A stretch of 64,000 nucleotides of DNA from an uncultured Eubacteriales bacterium (GTDB taxonomy: Bacteria > Bacillota > Clostridia > Oscillospirales > Oscillospiraceae): NCBI GenBank assembly GCA_900545495.1, contig UQZJ01000011.1:1-64000 (forward strand). The letters are read 5' to 3'. The notes under the pieces are model-generated. The model was not told where the DNA came from. It did not search any database and saw nothing but the letters and a program-made list of their open reading frames with translations. Position 1 is the stretch's first letter. The number at the start of each line of letters is the position of its first letter. Shown here piece by piece: positions 42,248 through 50,598 of the stretch. The position numbers and the translations under genes were made by a program.

Positions 42248-42625
42248 TCACAGAATATTTTTGATGCTGATCTGCTGCGTCTCCGCCACCATGCCCAGAC
42301 AGGCGTGGAGCTCGGCCAGCGTGGGGCGCAGCTCCTCGCTGTCCGCCTGACACAGCAGGACGGCCCGGCGCAGCAGCGTCTCGGCGTTGTTGATGTCCCC
42401 GTGCGTCACCACGATGTGGAGGTAGACCTGATCGGCCTGCCACAGCTCGTCCAGCTGCGCCAGCGCCGCCGACGCCTCCTCTGGATGCCCGGCAGCGGCG
42501 GCACGGTCGGCGGCCATGACCTCCGCCTGCCACGCATGGCACCGGCGGGTGAGGTACACCGCGTTGCACACGGAGAAGGCCAGCAGCACCGCCAGCACGA
42601 ACAGGGGGATACGCACCGCCTTCAT
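42248..42625 (-). CDS. DUF4363 family membrane-anchored protein
   Basis: This 125-residue protein has one N-terminal membrane segment (AVRIPLFVLAVLLAFSVCNAVYL) followed by an extracytoplasmic helical domain, the DUF4363 pattern. Its function is unknown; family members are commonly paired with DUF421 proteins, as here. The ATG at 42625 follows AAGGAGG and overlaps the stop of the DUF421 gene (ATGA), so the two are translationally coupled. Confidence 0.85.
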   Translation of the reverse strand: MKAVRIPLFVLAVLLAFSVCNAVYLTRRCHAWQAEVMAADRAAAAGHPEEASAALAQLDELWQADQVYLHIVVTHGDINNAETLLRRAVLLCQADSEELRPTLAELHACLGMVAETQQISIKNIL

Positions 42626-43314
42626 CGCACATCCTCCTTCAGCTGACACACCACGGCGCCGTTCTCGTCCACCGACAGGAGGAACACGTCCCGGGTGTGC
42701 TTGATCCTGCGCTTTTGCAGCTGCTGGCGCAGCCAGTTCTCGTCGCGCCCCGCCAGACGCAGGTTCTCCGCCATAACGCGGCCGTCGTTGATGACCAGCG
42801 TGGGCAGAGATACGTCATCCTCTACCGACACGGCCATCTGCCGCGCCGTCAGGGGCTGCTGGTCGGCCCGCAGCAGCACGGACAGGTGTCCGCTGGTCTC
42901 CAGCACCGCGTATTTCACGGTGTTGATGTCCAGCACGCCCTGTCCCCGCAGCTCCTCCATCAGCTCGTCCAGCGTCAGGCGGTTGTGGTGCATCACCTCC
43001 TGCCGGATCTGGCCGTCCTTGATGACCAGCGCCGGCTCGCCGCATACCAGCGACCGGAACCGCACGTTCCGCAGGCTGATGCAGCTGAACAGGGTGGACA
43101 GCGCGATCAGCGCCAGGATCGGCGCCACGCCGTTGAGCAGGGGGATGCCGAAATCCTGCATGGGTACCGACGCCAGATCGGAGATCAGCAGCGTCAGCAC
43201 CAGCTCGATGGGCTCCAACTCGCCGATCTGCCGCTTGCCGCTGAGCCGCAGACCGGCGATCAGCAGCAGGTACAGGATGACGGTGCGCAAAAAAGCGGTC
43301 GCCAAGAGATACAC
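42622..43314 (-). CDS. DUF421 (YetF-like) membrane protein
   Basis: This ~230-residue protein has three N-terminal membrane segments and the YetF signature LRLSGKRQIGELEPIELVLTLLISDLASVPMQD, followed by a cytoplasmic DUF421 domain (SLVCGEPALVIKDGQI, NRLTLDELMEELRGQGVLDINTVKYAVLE). The role is unknown, with links to sporulation and membrane stress in Bacillus. The GTG at 43314 gives the usual family length and follows GGAAAGG. It diverges from glmS with about 100 bases between them. Confidence 0.88.
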   Translation of the reverse strand: MYLLATAFLRTVILYLLLIAGLRLSGKRQIGELEPIELVLTLLISDLASVPMQDFGIPLLNGVAPILALIALSTLFSCISLRNVRFRSLVCGEPALVIKDGQIRQEVMHHNRLTLDELMEELRGQGVLDINTVKYAVLETSGHLSVLLRADQQPLTARQMAVSVEDDVSLPTLVINDGRVMAENLRLAGRDENWLRQQLQKRRIKHTRDVFLLSVDENGAVVCQLKEDVR

Positions 43315-43414
43315 GCCCTTTCCATAGGGTATTTTTTTCAGTATGTCCCCGTGGGGCGAAACTATGCCGGACGGGGACGGCGGATATCTTTTCTTTCGGG
43401 AGGAACAACAATAT

Positions 43415-45250
43415 ATGTGTGGCATTGTCGGATATGTGGGCGCCCAGCAGGCGGCCCCGATCCTGTTGGACGGCCTGCGCCGTCTGGAGTATCGCGGCTA
43501 CGACTCCGCCGGCATGGCGGTCTGCGGCCCGGAGGGGCTGCGGGTCTGCAAGGCCAAGGGCCGCTTACAGGTACTGGCGGAGCTGACGGAGGAGGGACGC
43601 GCCATGCCCGGTACGCTGGGCGTGGGGCATACGCGCTGGGCCACCCACGGGGAGCCCAACGACATCAACGCTCACCCGCAGGTCAGCCGGAGCGGCCTGT
43701 TCGCCGTTGTGCATAACGGCATTATCGAGAACTACGCCGTCCTTCGGGAGCGGCTGGAGAAAAAGGGCTACGTCTTCCGCTCCCAGACGGATACGGAGGT
43801 GGTGGCCCAGCTGCTGGAGGACTACTACGTCGCCAGCCGCGACCTCTTTGAGGCGGTAAACGATATGCTCTCCGTGGTGGAGGGCGCTTACGCGCTGGGC
43901 ATCGTCTGCCGCGACGCACCGGACAGGCTTATCGCCGTCCGGAAGGACGCGCCGCTGCTGCTGGGCTATGGTGAGGGCGAGAACTTCATCGCCTCGGATG
44001 TGACGGCGCTGCTCCCCTATACCCGGGATGTGGTGTATATGGATGACGGGGAGCTGGCGGTGGTCACCGCCGGCGGCATCCGCATCTACAACGAGCGCCG
44101 CCGCCCGGCGGAGAAGGAGCATCACCACATCGACTGGGACGTGGACGCCGCGGAAAAGGGCGGCTACGACCACTTCATGCTCAAGGAGATCTGCGAGCAG
44201 CCGGACGCCATCGCCCGCGCCATCACCGGCCGTATCCAGAAGGGACGGGTGGTGCTCAGCGACCTGACCATGACCGACCGGGAGGTACGGGAGCTGGGGC
44301 GCATCTGCATCGTGGCCTGCGGCTCCAGCTACCATGTGGGCATGGTGGGCAAGTACAATCTGGAGCGGATGCTCCGCCGTCCGGTGGAGGTGAGTCTCGC
44401 CTCCGAATTCCGGTACAGCGACCCCATCGTGGGGCCGGGGGATCTGGTCATCGTCATCAGCCAGTCCGGTGAGACGCTGGATTCCATGGCGGCTCTGCGG
44501 GAGGCGAAGAAGCGGGGCGCCCGCATTCTGTCCATCGTCAATGTGGTGGGCTCCTCCATCGCAAGAGAGTCCCACGATGTGCTGTATACGTGGGCGGGAC
44601 CGGAGATCGCCGTGGCCACCACCAAGGCGTACAGCACCCAGATGGTGGTGCTGAACCTGCTGGGCCTGTACTTCGGCGACATCCTCGGCACGGTGGATCT
44701 GGATACCTACACCGCCATGGTGCGGGGCATCGAGGCGCTGCCCCACCAGATGGCGCGCATCCTCGCCGATACGGCGGATATCCGCGCCGCCGCCAAGGAG
44801 CTGGCGGGACACGAGCAGATCTTCTTTATCGGCCGCAATCTGGACTACGCCCTGTCGCTGGAGGGAAGCCTGAAGCTCAAGGAGATCTCCTACATCCACT
44901 CCGAGGCCTACGCCTCCGGCGAGCTGAAGCACGGCACCATCTCCCTCATCGAGGAGGGGACGCCGGTCATCGCCGCCGCCACCTATATGCCGCTGCTCGA
45001 CAAGGCCATGAGCAACGTGGTGGAGGTGCAGGCCCGAGGCGCTCATGTGCTGGCGCTCACCACCGAGAGCGGCGCGGAGCGGATGCACAGCCGTGTGGAG
45101 CGGGTGCTGACCGTGCCGGAGACGGAGACGATGCTGCTGCCCCAGCTGGGCGTGGTGCCGCTGCAGCTGCTGGCGTACTACATCGCGCTGGAGCGCGGGT
45201 GCGACATCGACAAGCCCCGCAACCTGGCCAAGAGCGTCACTGTGGAATAG
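43415..45250 (+). CDS. glmS: Glutamine--fructose-6-phosphate aminotransferase
   Basis: GlmS makes glucosamine-6-phosphate from fructose-6-phosphate and glutamine, the first step to UDP-GlcNAc. The 611-residue protein has the N-terminal glutaminase nucleophile directly after Met (MCGIVGYVG), HTRWATHGEPNDINAHP, and two SIS sugar-isomerase domains (CGSSYHVG; SQSGETLDSMAAL) ending KPRNLAKSVTVE. The ATG at 43415 is fixed by the need for Cys2. No glmS ribozyme was seen in the short upstream gap. Confidence 0.97.
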   Translation: MCGIVGYVGAQQAAPILLDGLRRLEYRGYDSAGMAVCGPEGLRVCKAKGRLQVLAELTEEGRAMPGTLGVGHTRWATHGEPNDINAHPQVSRSGLFAVVHNGIIENYAVLRERLEKKGYVFRSQTDTEVVAQLLEDYYVASRDLFEAVNDMLSVVEGAYALGIVCRDAPDRLIAVRKDAPLLLGYGEGENFIASDVTALLPYTRDVVYMDDGELAVVTAGGIRIYNERRRPAEKEHHHIDWDVDAAEKGGYDHFMLKEICEQPDAIARAITGRIQKGRVVLSDLTMTDREVRELGRICIVACGSSYHVGMVGKYNLERMLRRPVEVSLASEFRYSDPIVGPGDLVIVISQSGETLDSMAALREAKKRGARILSIVNVVGSSIARESHDVLYTWAGPEIAVATTKAYSTQMVVLNLLGLYFGDILGTVDLDTYTAMVRGIEALPHQMARILADTADIRAAAKELAGHEQIFFIGRNLDYALSLEGSLKLKEISYIHSEAYASGELKHGTISLIEEGTPVIAAATYMPLLDKAMSNVVEVQARGAHVLALTTESGAERMHSRVERVLTVPETETMLLPQLGVVPLQLLAYYIALERGCDIDKPRNLAKSVTVE

Positions 45251-45258
45251 GGAAAACA

Positions 45259-45299
45259 GGGGGGAGACGGACAAAAACCGTTTCCCCCCTTTCTTTTTT
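45259..45299 (+). terminator. Terminator after glmS
   Basis: Stem GGGGGGA-CGG/CCG-TCCCCCC followed by a T-rich tail (TTTCTTTTTT). Confidence 0.85.
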
Positions 45300-45357
45300 C
45301 AAAATGGTATGTTATACTCAAAAATTGACTGAATACCAAGGAAAGGGCGTGTACGAT

Positions 45358-46290
45358 ATGCATGACGAGCTGCTGCGCCGGCTCAACGAGACGAAGACCA
45401 TGTCCATCGTGGGTATGTGCAAGAACGCTGGCAAGACCACCATGCTCAACTGGCTGCTGACCAGCGACCACCTGCGCGGCACATTGGGTCTGACCTCCAT
45501 CGGGCGGGACGGCGAGTCCACCGACGTAGTCACCGGCACGGAGAAGCCCGGCATCTTCGTGAAGGAGGGGACCCTGATCGCCACGGCCAAGGATATGCTG
45601 CGCCTGGGCGACGTGACCAAGGAGATCCTGATGACCACCGGCATCCCCACTCCGTTGGGCGAGGTGGTGATCCTCCGGGCGCGCAGCGCCGGGTATGTCC
45701 AGCTGGCCGGCCCATCCATCACCACGCAGCTCAAGTCCGTATCCCAGAGCTTCTTCGAGCTGGGCGCCGACCGCTCCATCATCGACGGCGCACTGGGGCG
45801 GAAGAGCCTGGGCGCCCGCGCCGTGGCGGAGGGCGTCATCCTCTGTACCGGCGCCAGCTACCACATGAGCATGGAGAAGGTCATCGCCGACACGGTGCAT
45901 ATCTACCGTCTGATGAATCTGCCCAAGGCGGCGGAGCTGCCGCCGGAGGCCGTGGACGGTCTGGAGGCCTGCGTCAAGGAGCACGGCGCGGCGCTGATCA
46001 CCGGCGCTCTGACGGATACCATGGTGCTGCCGCTGCTGCGCTCCGGCGTGCTGCGCCGCTGCCGTCTGGTGGTGAAGGACCCCAGCAAGGTGCTGCTCAG
46101 CGCCGACACGCTGGATAAGCTGGTCACCCGGGAGGTGGCGCTGGAGACGGAGGAGGCCGCCCGTACCCTGTGCATCACCGTCAACCCGGTGTCGGCCTAT
46201 GGATGGAAATTTGACAAGGACGAGTTCCTGCACCGTATGCGCGAGGCAGTGGACGTGCCTGTTATCAACGTAAAGGAGGAGTTGGCATGA
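45358..46290 (+). CDS. kamB: Lysine 5,6-aminomutase reactivase subunit KamB
   Basis: KamB with KamC is annotated as the reactivating factor of the adenosylcobalamin/PLP enzyme lysine 5,6-aminomutase. The 310-residue protein has a P-loop GMCKNAGKTT (residues 19-28) and a GDVTKEILMTTGIPTPLGEVVILRARSAGYVQLAGPS block typical of the group. The ATG follows AAGGAAAGGG, and an extended -10 (TGTTATACT, 45310-45318) lies upstream. Its stop overlaps kamC by 4 bases. It sits immediately before the riboswitch-controlled lysine operon but has its own promoter. Confidence 0.85.
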   Translation: MHDELLRRLNETKTMSIVGMCKNAGKTTMLNWLLTSDHLRGTLGLTSIGRDGESTDVVTGTEKPGIFVKEGTLIATAKDMLRLGDVTKEILMTTGIPTPLGEVVILRARSAGYVQLAGPSITTQLKSVSQSFFELGADRSIIDGALGRKSLGARAVAEGVILCTGASYHMSMEKVIADTVHIYRLMNLPKAAELPPEAVDGLEACVKEHGAALITGALTDTMVLPLLRSGVLRRCRLVVKDPSKVLLSADTLDKLVTREVALETEEAARTLCITVNPVSAYGWKFDKDEFLHRMREAVDVPVINVKEELA

Positions 46291-47747
46291 TCGAGATCCG
46301 ATTTGAGGAGCGTGTGAAGATCGGTCTGCAATATGTGCTGGAGTCTCTGCACGGCTGCTCGCCCTTCGGGCAGGAGAAGATCCGCCGCCTGCGGTTCTAT
46401 ACGCCGGAGGAGAGGGCGGAGCTGGAGACGGAGCTGTACAACGTGGAGCGTGCCGCGGCCGCGGCGGAGGAGCTGAAGGGCCAGTACACCAAGCTGATGA
46501 CCGGCCTGTGCCAGATGAAGGACATCCGCACGTCCCTGCGCCGCTGCGCGGCGGGGGAGACGCCGGACCATGTGGAGCTGTTTGAGATCAAGGGCTACCT
46601 CCAGCGGCTGGACGGCCTGCGTCCGCTGCTGGCGGAGATCGACGCTGTCACCCATTTCAAGGGCATCGCCCTCCACGACCCCAAGCCCGCGCTGGCCATT
46701 CTGGACCCGGACGGCACCGGCAGCCGGGGCTTCTACATCCCCGACAGCGCCACCGCCAAGCTCAAGGAGATCCGTCAGGCCAAGAAGGACGTGGAGGAGC
46801 GTCTTTTCAAGGCGGCGACGGACGCGGAGAAGGACGACCTGCGCCTGAAGCGCACCCGCTTGTGCGCCGACGAGGACGCCGAGGAGATGCACGTCCGCAG
46901 AGCCATGGGCGCTGCGCTGGCGCCGATGGTGGACGACCTGCTGGCGGACGCGGAGACCTCCGGCCGGCTGGATTTCATCGTGCAGAAGGCGCTGTTCGCC
47001 GTGCGCTTCGGCGGCATCCGTCCCGAGATCACCGACGGTGAGCTGGAGCTGACCGACATGGTCAACCCCGAGATCTGCGACCTGCTGGAGGAGCAGGGAC
47101 GGCGCTTCGTCCCCGTCTCCATCCATCTGGAGCAGGGCGCGACCGTTATCACCGGCGCCAACATGGGCGGCAAGTCCGTGGCCATGAAGACCGTGGCGCT
47201 CAACGCCCTGCTGCTGCAGGCGGGCTTTCTGGTCTGCGCCAGGGAGGCGCGGATGCCCCTGTTCCACAGCGTGAAGATGCTGTTTGACGACCTCCAGTCC
47301 ATCCAGTCCGGACTCAGCGGCTTCGGCTCCGAGATCGTCCAGTTCCAGAAGGCGCTGGCCGAGGTGGAGCAGGGCTACTCCCTGTTCCTGCTGGACGAGT
47401 TCGCCCGCGGCACCAACCCCGACGAGGGCGCCGTCATTGTGCAGGCCGTCACCCGGTATCTCAACGATGTCAACGCCATCTCGCTGCTGACCACCCACTA
47501 CGACAAGGTGGCGGAGTACGCCAAGCTCCACTACCAGATCATCGGCCTGCGGGATGTGGATACCGAGCAGATCCGCCGGGAGCTGTCCGCCACCAACGAG
47601 GACGGCGTGGCTGTCATCGCCCGCCACATGAACTACGGCCTGTACCGGGTGGAGGGCCGCTCCGACTGTCCGCGGGACGCGCTGAACATCTGTCGGATGC
47701 TGTCTTTGAAGCCGGAGATCCTCAAAATGGTGGAAGAAGCCTATTGA
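46287..47747 (+). CDS. kamC: Lysine 5,6-aminomutase reactivase ATPase KamC (MutS-like)
   Basis: This 486-residue protein has a MutS C-terminal-type ATPase: Walker A GANMGGKSVAMKT at about residue 290, Walker B LFLLDEFARGTNPDEGA near 366, and TTHYDKVAEYA. It lacks the mismatch-recognition and connector domains of MutS and sits between kamB and the lysine operon, so a reactivase role for KamDE is far more likely than mismatch repair. Such proteins are thought to use ATP to exchange damaged cobalamin; this is known from related diol dehydratase systems and only inferred here. Confidence 0.87.
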   Translation: MIEIRFEERVKIGLQYVLESLHGCSPFGQEKIRRLRFYTPEERAELETELYNVERAAAAAEELKGQYTKLMTGLCQMKDIRTSLRRCAAGETPDHVELFEIKGYLQRLDGLRPLLAEIDAVTHFKGIALHDPKPALAILDPDGTGSRGFYIPDSATAKLKEIRQAKKDVEERLFKAATDAEKDDLRLKRTRLCADEDAEEMHVRRAMGAALAPMVDDLLADAETSGRLDFIVQKALFAVRFGGIRPEITDGELELTDMVNPEICDLLEEQGRRFVPVSIHLEQGATVITGANMGGKSVAMKTVALNALLLQAGFLVCAREARMPLFHSVKMLFDDLQSIQSGLSGFGSEIVQFQKALAEVEQGYSLFLLDEFARGTNPDEGAVIVQAVTRYLNDVNAISLLTTHYDKVAEYAKLHYQIIGLRDVDTEQIRRELSATNEDGVAVIARHMNYGLYRVEGRSDCPRDALNICRMLSLKPEILKMVEEAY

Positions 47748-47834
47748 TTTTCGCGGTGCGAAAAAAGCTGTAAAGAAGCTGCAAAAAGTTTTCAAGCTGC
47801 AAAAATATTATTGTCAAGCTTGTCACGAAGTCCC

Positions 47835-47862
47835 TTGACAAACGCCCTAAAACCAGTATAAT
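47835..47862 (+). promoter_or_regulatory. Promoter of the lysine fermentation operon
   Basis: TTGACA at 47835-47840, a 16-bp spacer and TATAAT at 47857-47862, both perfect consensus. Transcription should begin near 47869, about 20 bases before the riboswitch P1 strand. Confidence 0.9.
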
Positions 47863-47884
47863 TTAAGAGTAGGATTTCGTGAAT

Positions 47885-48062
47885 ATCAGTCAATAGAGGC
47901 GCGAAAAGCGGGGTACTGCTGCGTGTGGGGACAGGCACCCGAGCAGCGTAGCAGGAAGGAGCTTTTCGCCGAAAGCAGCAGGCCCGCCTGAGACCTGCCG
48001 CTTGGCAGCGCGGTGTAAGCGGCGCTGCTGTCATGTAGAGATACATGGAGCGCTATTGGTCA
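47885..48062 (+). promoter_or_regulatory. Lysine riboswitch (L-box), predicted ON switch
   Basis: The leader carries the L-box conserved core: AGAGGCGCG after the P1 5' strand, AGGAGC then UUUCGCCGAAAGCAG, and a CUGUCAUGUA hairpin before GGAGCGCUA, all in the known order. P1 is GUCAAUAG (47889-47896) pairing with CUAUUGGU (48053-48060) through 8 pairs including two wobbles. The 3' strand of P1 lies inside the 5' arm of the terminator at 48050-48087, so lysine-stabilised P1 should prevent termination. That is the opposite polarity to lysine-biosynthesis L-boxes and fits a catabolic operon. Confidence 0.9.
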
Positions 48063-48090
48063 ATGACCTTGACCGATAGCGCCCTTTTTC
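48050..48090 (+). terminator. Riboswitch-controlled terminator before kal
   Basis: A 14-bp stem (48050-48063 with 48069-48082, one wobble) around a 5-base loop, then T5. Its 5' arm contains the whole P1 3' strand (48053-48060), making P1 and terminator mutually exclusive. Confidence 0.92.
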
Positions 48091-48169
48091 ATACCCAAAA
48101 AAGAGCGATAACGGCCGGAGCTGGTGTTTGAGAAATTGCACGTCCAAAATTTTTAAGGAGGAAATACTT

Positions 48170-48571
48170 ATGGAAAAGATGACTTCTCTGCTGCGTCTGC
48201 GTATGAGCGCCAAGGATGCTCATTACGGCGGAAACCTGGTGGACGGCGCCCACATGGTCCACCTGTTCGGTGATGTCGCTACCGAACTGCTGATCAAGTG
48301 CGACGGTGATGAGGGCCTGTTCTGCGCGTATGACAACGTGGAGTTCCTGGCTCCCGTGTACGCCGGCGACTACATCGAGGCCTATGGCGAGATCGAGAAG
48401 ATCGGCAACACCTCCCGCACCATGAAGTTCGAGGCCCGCAAGGTCATCGTCTCCCGCCCCGACATCAGCGCCTCCGCTGCTGATGTTCTGGCCGAGCCCG
48501 TGGTGGTCTGCCGCGCTCACGGCACCTGCGTGACCCCCAAGGATTGCCAGCGCAAAAAGATCGAGAAGTAA
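48170..48571 (+). CDS. kal: 3-aminobutyryl-CoA ammonia lyase
   Basis: Kal removes ammonia from L-3-aminobutyryl-CoA to give crotonyl-CoA, the last step specific to lysine fermentation. The 133-residue hotdog-fold protein contains the family segments SAKDAHYGGNLVDGAHMVHLFGDVATELLIK and DGDEGLFCAYDNVEFLAPVYAGDYIEAYGEI. The ATG at 48170 follows TTAAGGAGGAAA, and about 80 bases separate it from the riboswitch terminator. It is the first gene of the kal-kce-kdd-kamA-kamD-kamE operon and has highly expressed codon usage. Confidence 0.92.
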   Translation: MEKMTSLLRLRMSAKDAHYGGNLVDGAHMVHLFGDVATELLIKCDGDEGLFCAYDNVEFLAPVYAGDYIEAYGEIEKIGNTSRTMKFEARKVIVSRPDISASAADVLAEPVVVCRAHGTCVTPKDCQRKKIEK

Positions 48572-48583
48572 GGGAGTGGCATG

Positions 48584-49411
48584 ATGGAAAAGCTCATTAT
48601 CACGGCCGCTATCTGCGGCGCTGAGGTCACCAAGGCCTCCAACCCCGCTGTTCCCTACACCGTAGAGGAGATGGTCCGCGAGGCCAAGTCCGCCTACGAG
48701 GCCGGTGCTGCCATCCTGCACATCCATGTCCGCAACGATGACGGTACCCCCACCCAGGATCGCGAGCGCTTCCGTGTCGTGATGGATGCCATCCGCAAGG
48801 AGCTGCCCGACGTCATCATGATCCCCTCCACCGGCGGCGCCACCGGCATGAGCCCCGAGGAGCGTCTGCAGCCCACCGAGCTGTTCCCCGAGATGGCCAC
48901 CCTCGACTGCGGCACCTGCAACTTCGGCGACGAGATCTTCGACAACACCATGCCCACCATGCGCGCCTTCGGCAAGCGCATGCTGGCCAACAACATCAAG
49001 CCCGAGTATGAGTGCTTCGAGATCGGCCATCTGGATACCATCCTGACCATGGCCAAGAAGGGCGAGGTCCCCGGCGCTCCCATGCAGTTCAACTTCGTGC
49101 TGGGCGTCAACGGCTGCACCCCCGCCACTATTCCCAACCTGTGCCATCTGGTGAGCCAGATCCCCGCCGGCTCCACCTGGACTGTCACCGGCGTCGGCAA
49201 GTCCGCCTGGACCATGGCCGCTGCCGGTATCGCCATGGGCGGCAACGTCCGTGTCGGCTTCGAGGACAACGTCTATCTGGGCAAGGGCCAGAAGGCCGGC
49301 TCCAACGGCGAGCTGGTGGCCAAGGTCGTCCGCATGGCCAAGGAGCTGGGCCGCGAGATCGCTACCTCCGCTGAGGCCCGCGAGATCCTGAGCCTCAAGC
49401 CCCTGAAGTAA
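48584..49411 (+). CDS. kce: 3-keto-5-aminohexanoate cleavage enzyme
   Basis: Kce is a zinc-dependent BKACE enzyme that reacts 3-keto-5-aminohexanoate with acetyl-CoA to give 3-aminobutyryl-CoA and acetoacetate. The 275-residue TIM barrel has the metal-binding HIHVR strand, the PSTGGATGMSPEERL loop, the FEIGHLDTI segment and VRVGFEDNVYLGKG near the end. An ATG three bases earlier (48581) is also possible. It lies 12 bases after kal. Confidence 0.94.
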   Translation: MEKLIITAAICGAEVTKASNPAVPYTVEEMVREAKSAYEAGAAILHIHVRNDDGTPTQDRERFRVVMDAIRKELPDVIMIPSTGGATGMSPEERLQPTELFPEMATLDCGTCNFGDEIFDNTMPTMRAFGKRMLANNIKPEYECFEIGHLDTILTMAKKGEVPGAPMQFNFVLGVNGCTPATIPNLCHLVSQIPAGSTWTVTGVGKSAWTMAAAGIAMGGNVRVGFEDNVYLGKGQKAGSNGELVAKVVRMAKELGREIATSAEAREILSLKPLK

Positions 49412-49456
49412 GTTACCACATAGAATCAAGATATATTTTTTAGGAGGATATTTACA

Positions 49457-50509
49457 ATGGCTGAATTGAAAGGCAACAAGTACGGTTCCCACCGCGTTAT
49501 CGAGCCCAAGGGCGTTCTGACCCAGGCTGCTTGGAAGGTCGACAACGACATGAGCAAGGTCTACTCCAACGAGATCGTCTGCGACGTGACCTCCCTGAAC
49601 ATCGACTCCGCTTCCTTTACCCAGATCTCCGAGGCCTGCGGCGGCGATGAGAAGAAGATCGGCGAGATGATCCTGGGCATCGTTGCTGAGCGCGGCAAGC
49701 AGCAGAACCCCGTGACCGGTTCCGGCGGTATGTTCAAGGGCGTCGTCGCTCACATCGGCGAGGACCTGAAGAACAAGCCCGGCTTCGACCTGAAGGAAGG
49801 CGACAAGATCGTCTCCCTGGTGTCCCTGTCCATGACCCCGCTGAGAATCGACAAGATCCTGGCCATCCACAAGGATATCGACCGCGTTGACATCGTCGGT
49901 AAGGCCATCCTGTTCGAGTCCGCTCTGTATGCCAAGATGCCCGAGGATATGTCCGAGCCTCTGGCTCTGGCCGCTCTGGACGTGGCCGGCGCTCCCGCGC
50001 AGGCCCGCAAGCTGCCCCACGAGGGCGACAGCGTCCTGATCCTGGGCGCCAACGGCAAGTCCGGCGTGCTGTGCGGCTGGGAGGCCATGAAGAAGGTCGG
50101 CCCCAAGGGCAAGGTCGTGGGCGTTGTCCGCAACCCCAAGCAGGTTCCCGGCCTGATGGAGCTGGGCGTTTACACCGACGTCATCGTCGCCGACTGCACC
50201 AAGCCCGTTGAGGTTATGGAGGCTGCTCTGGCTGTCAACGATGGCAAGGAGTACGATCTGTCCATCTGCTGCGTGAACATCGAGTCCTGCGAGATGTCCG
50301 CCATCCTGCCTGTCCGTGACGACGGTATGGTGTACTTCTTCTCCATGGCTACCTCCTTCACCAAGGCTGCTCTGGGCGCTGAGGGTATCGGCAAGGACGT
50401 GACCATGATCATCGGCAACGGCTACACCAAGAACCACGCCAACATCACCCTGGATGTGCTGCGCGAGAACCCCAAGCTGCGTAAGCTGTTCGACGAGAAG
50501 TACTGCTAA
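49457..50509 (+). CDS. kdd: L-erythro-3,5-diaminohexanoate dehydrogenase
   Basis: Kdd oxidatively deaminates 3,5-diaminohexanoate to 5-amino-3-oxohexanoate with NAD(P). The 350-residue protein has an N-terminal domain (GNKYGSHRVIEPKGVLTQAAWKVDN) and a Rossmann-type motif SVLILGANGKSGVLCGWEAMKKVG near residue 193. The gene follows kce by 45 bases with TAGGAGGATA as ribosome site. It lies in the pathway order between the mutases and Kce and has strongly biased codons. Confidence 0.94.
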   Translation: MAELKGNKYGSHRVIEPKGVLTQAAWKVDNDMSKVYSNEIVCDVTSLNIDSASFTQISEACGGDEKKIGEMILGIVAERGKQQNPVTGSGGMFKGVVAHIGEDLKNKPGFDLKEGDKIVSLVSLSMTPLRIDKILAIHKDIDRVDIVGKAILFESALYAKMPEDMSEPLALAALDVAGAPAQARKLPHEGDSVLILGANGKSGVLCGWEAMKKVGPKGKVVGVVRNPKQVPGLMELGVYTDVIVADCTKPVEVMEAALAVNDGKEYDLSICCVNIESCEMSAILPVRDDGMVYFFSMATSFTKAALGAEGIGKDVTMIIGNGYTKNHANITLDVLRENPKLRKLFDEKYC

Positions 50510-50520
50510 ACGACTTCCTT

Positions 50521-50556
50521 CAAAGCTGGGGGGCCCGTGTGGCTCCCCAGCCTTTG
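50521..50556 (+). other. Stable RNA hairpin between kdd and kamA without T-run
   Basis: A 15-bp stem with one bulge (arms CAAAGCTGGGGGGCC and GGCTCCCCAGCCTTTG) is not followed by a T-run, so it should not terminate. It is a likely mRNA stability or processing element that could set different levels of the upstream and downstream enzymes. Confidence 0.6.
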
Positions 50557-50598
50557 ACCTACACCGAAACAACACGATATTGTGAAGGAGAAACGACT

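Noticed and set aside
43315..43414. glmS ribozyme in the glmS leader
   Set aside because: The gap to the divergent DUF421 gene is about 100 bases and I see neither the ribozyme core nor its cleavage context.
46287..47747. MutS-type DNA mismatch repair protein
   Set aside because: Only the C-terminal MutS-like ATPase is present, the mismatch-recognition domains are missing, and the gene is coupled to kamB beside the lysine 5,6-aminomutase operon.
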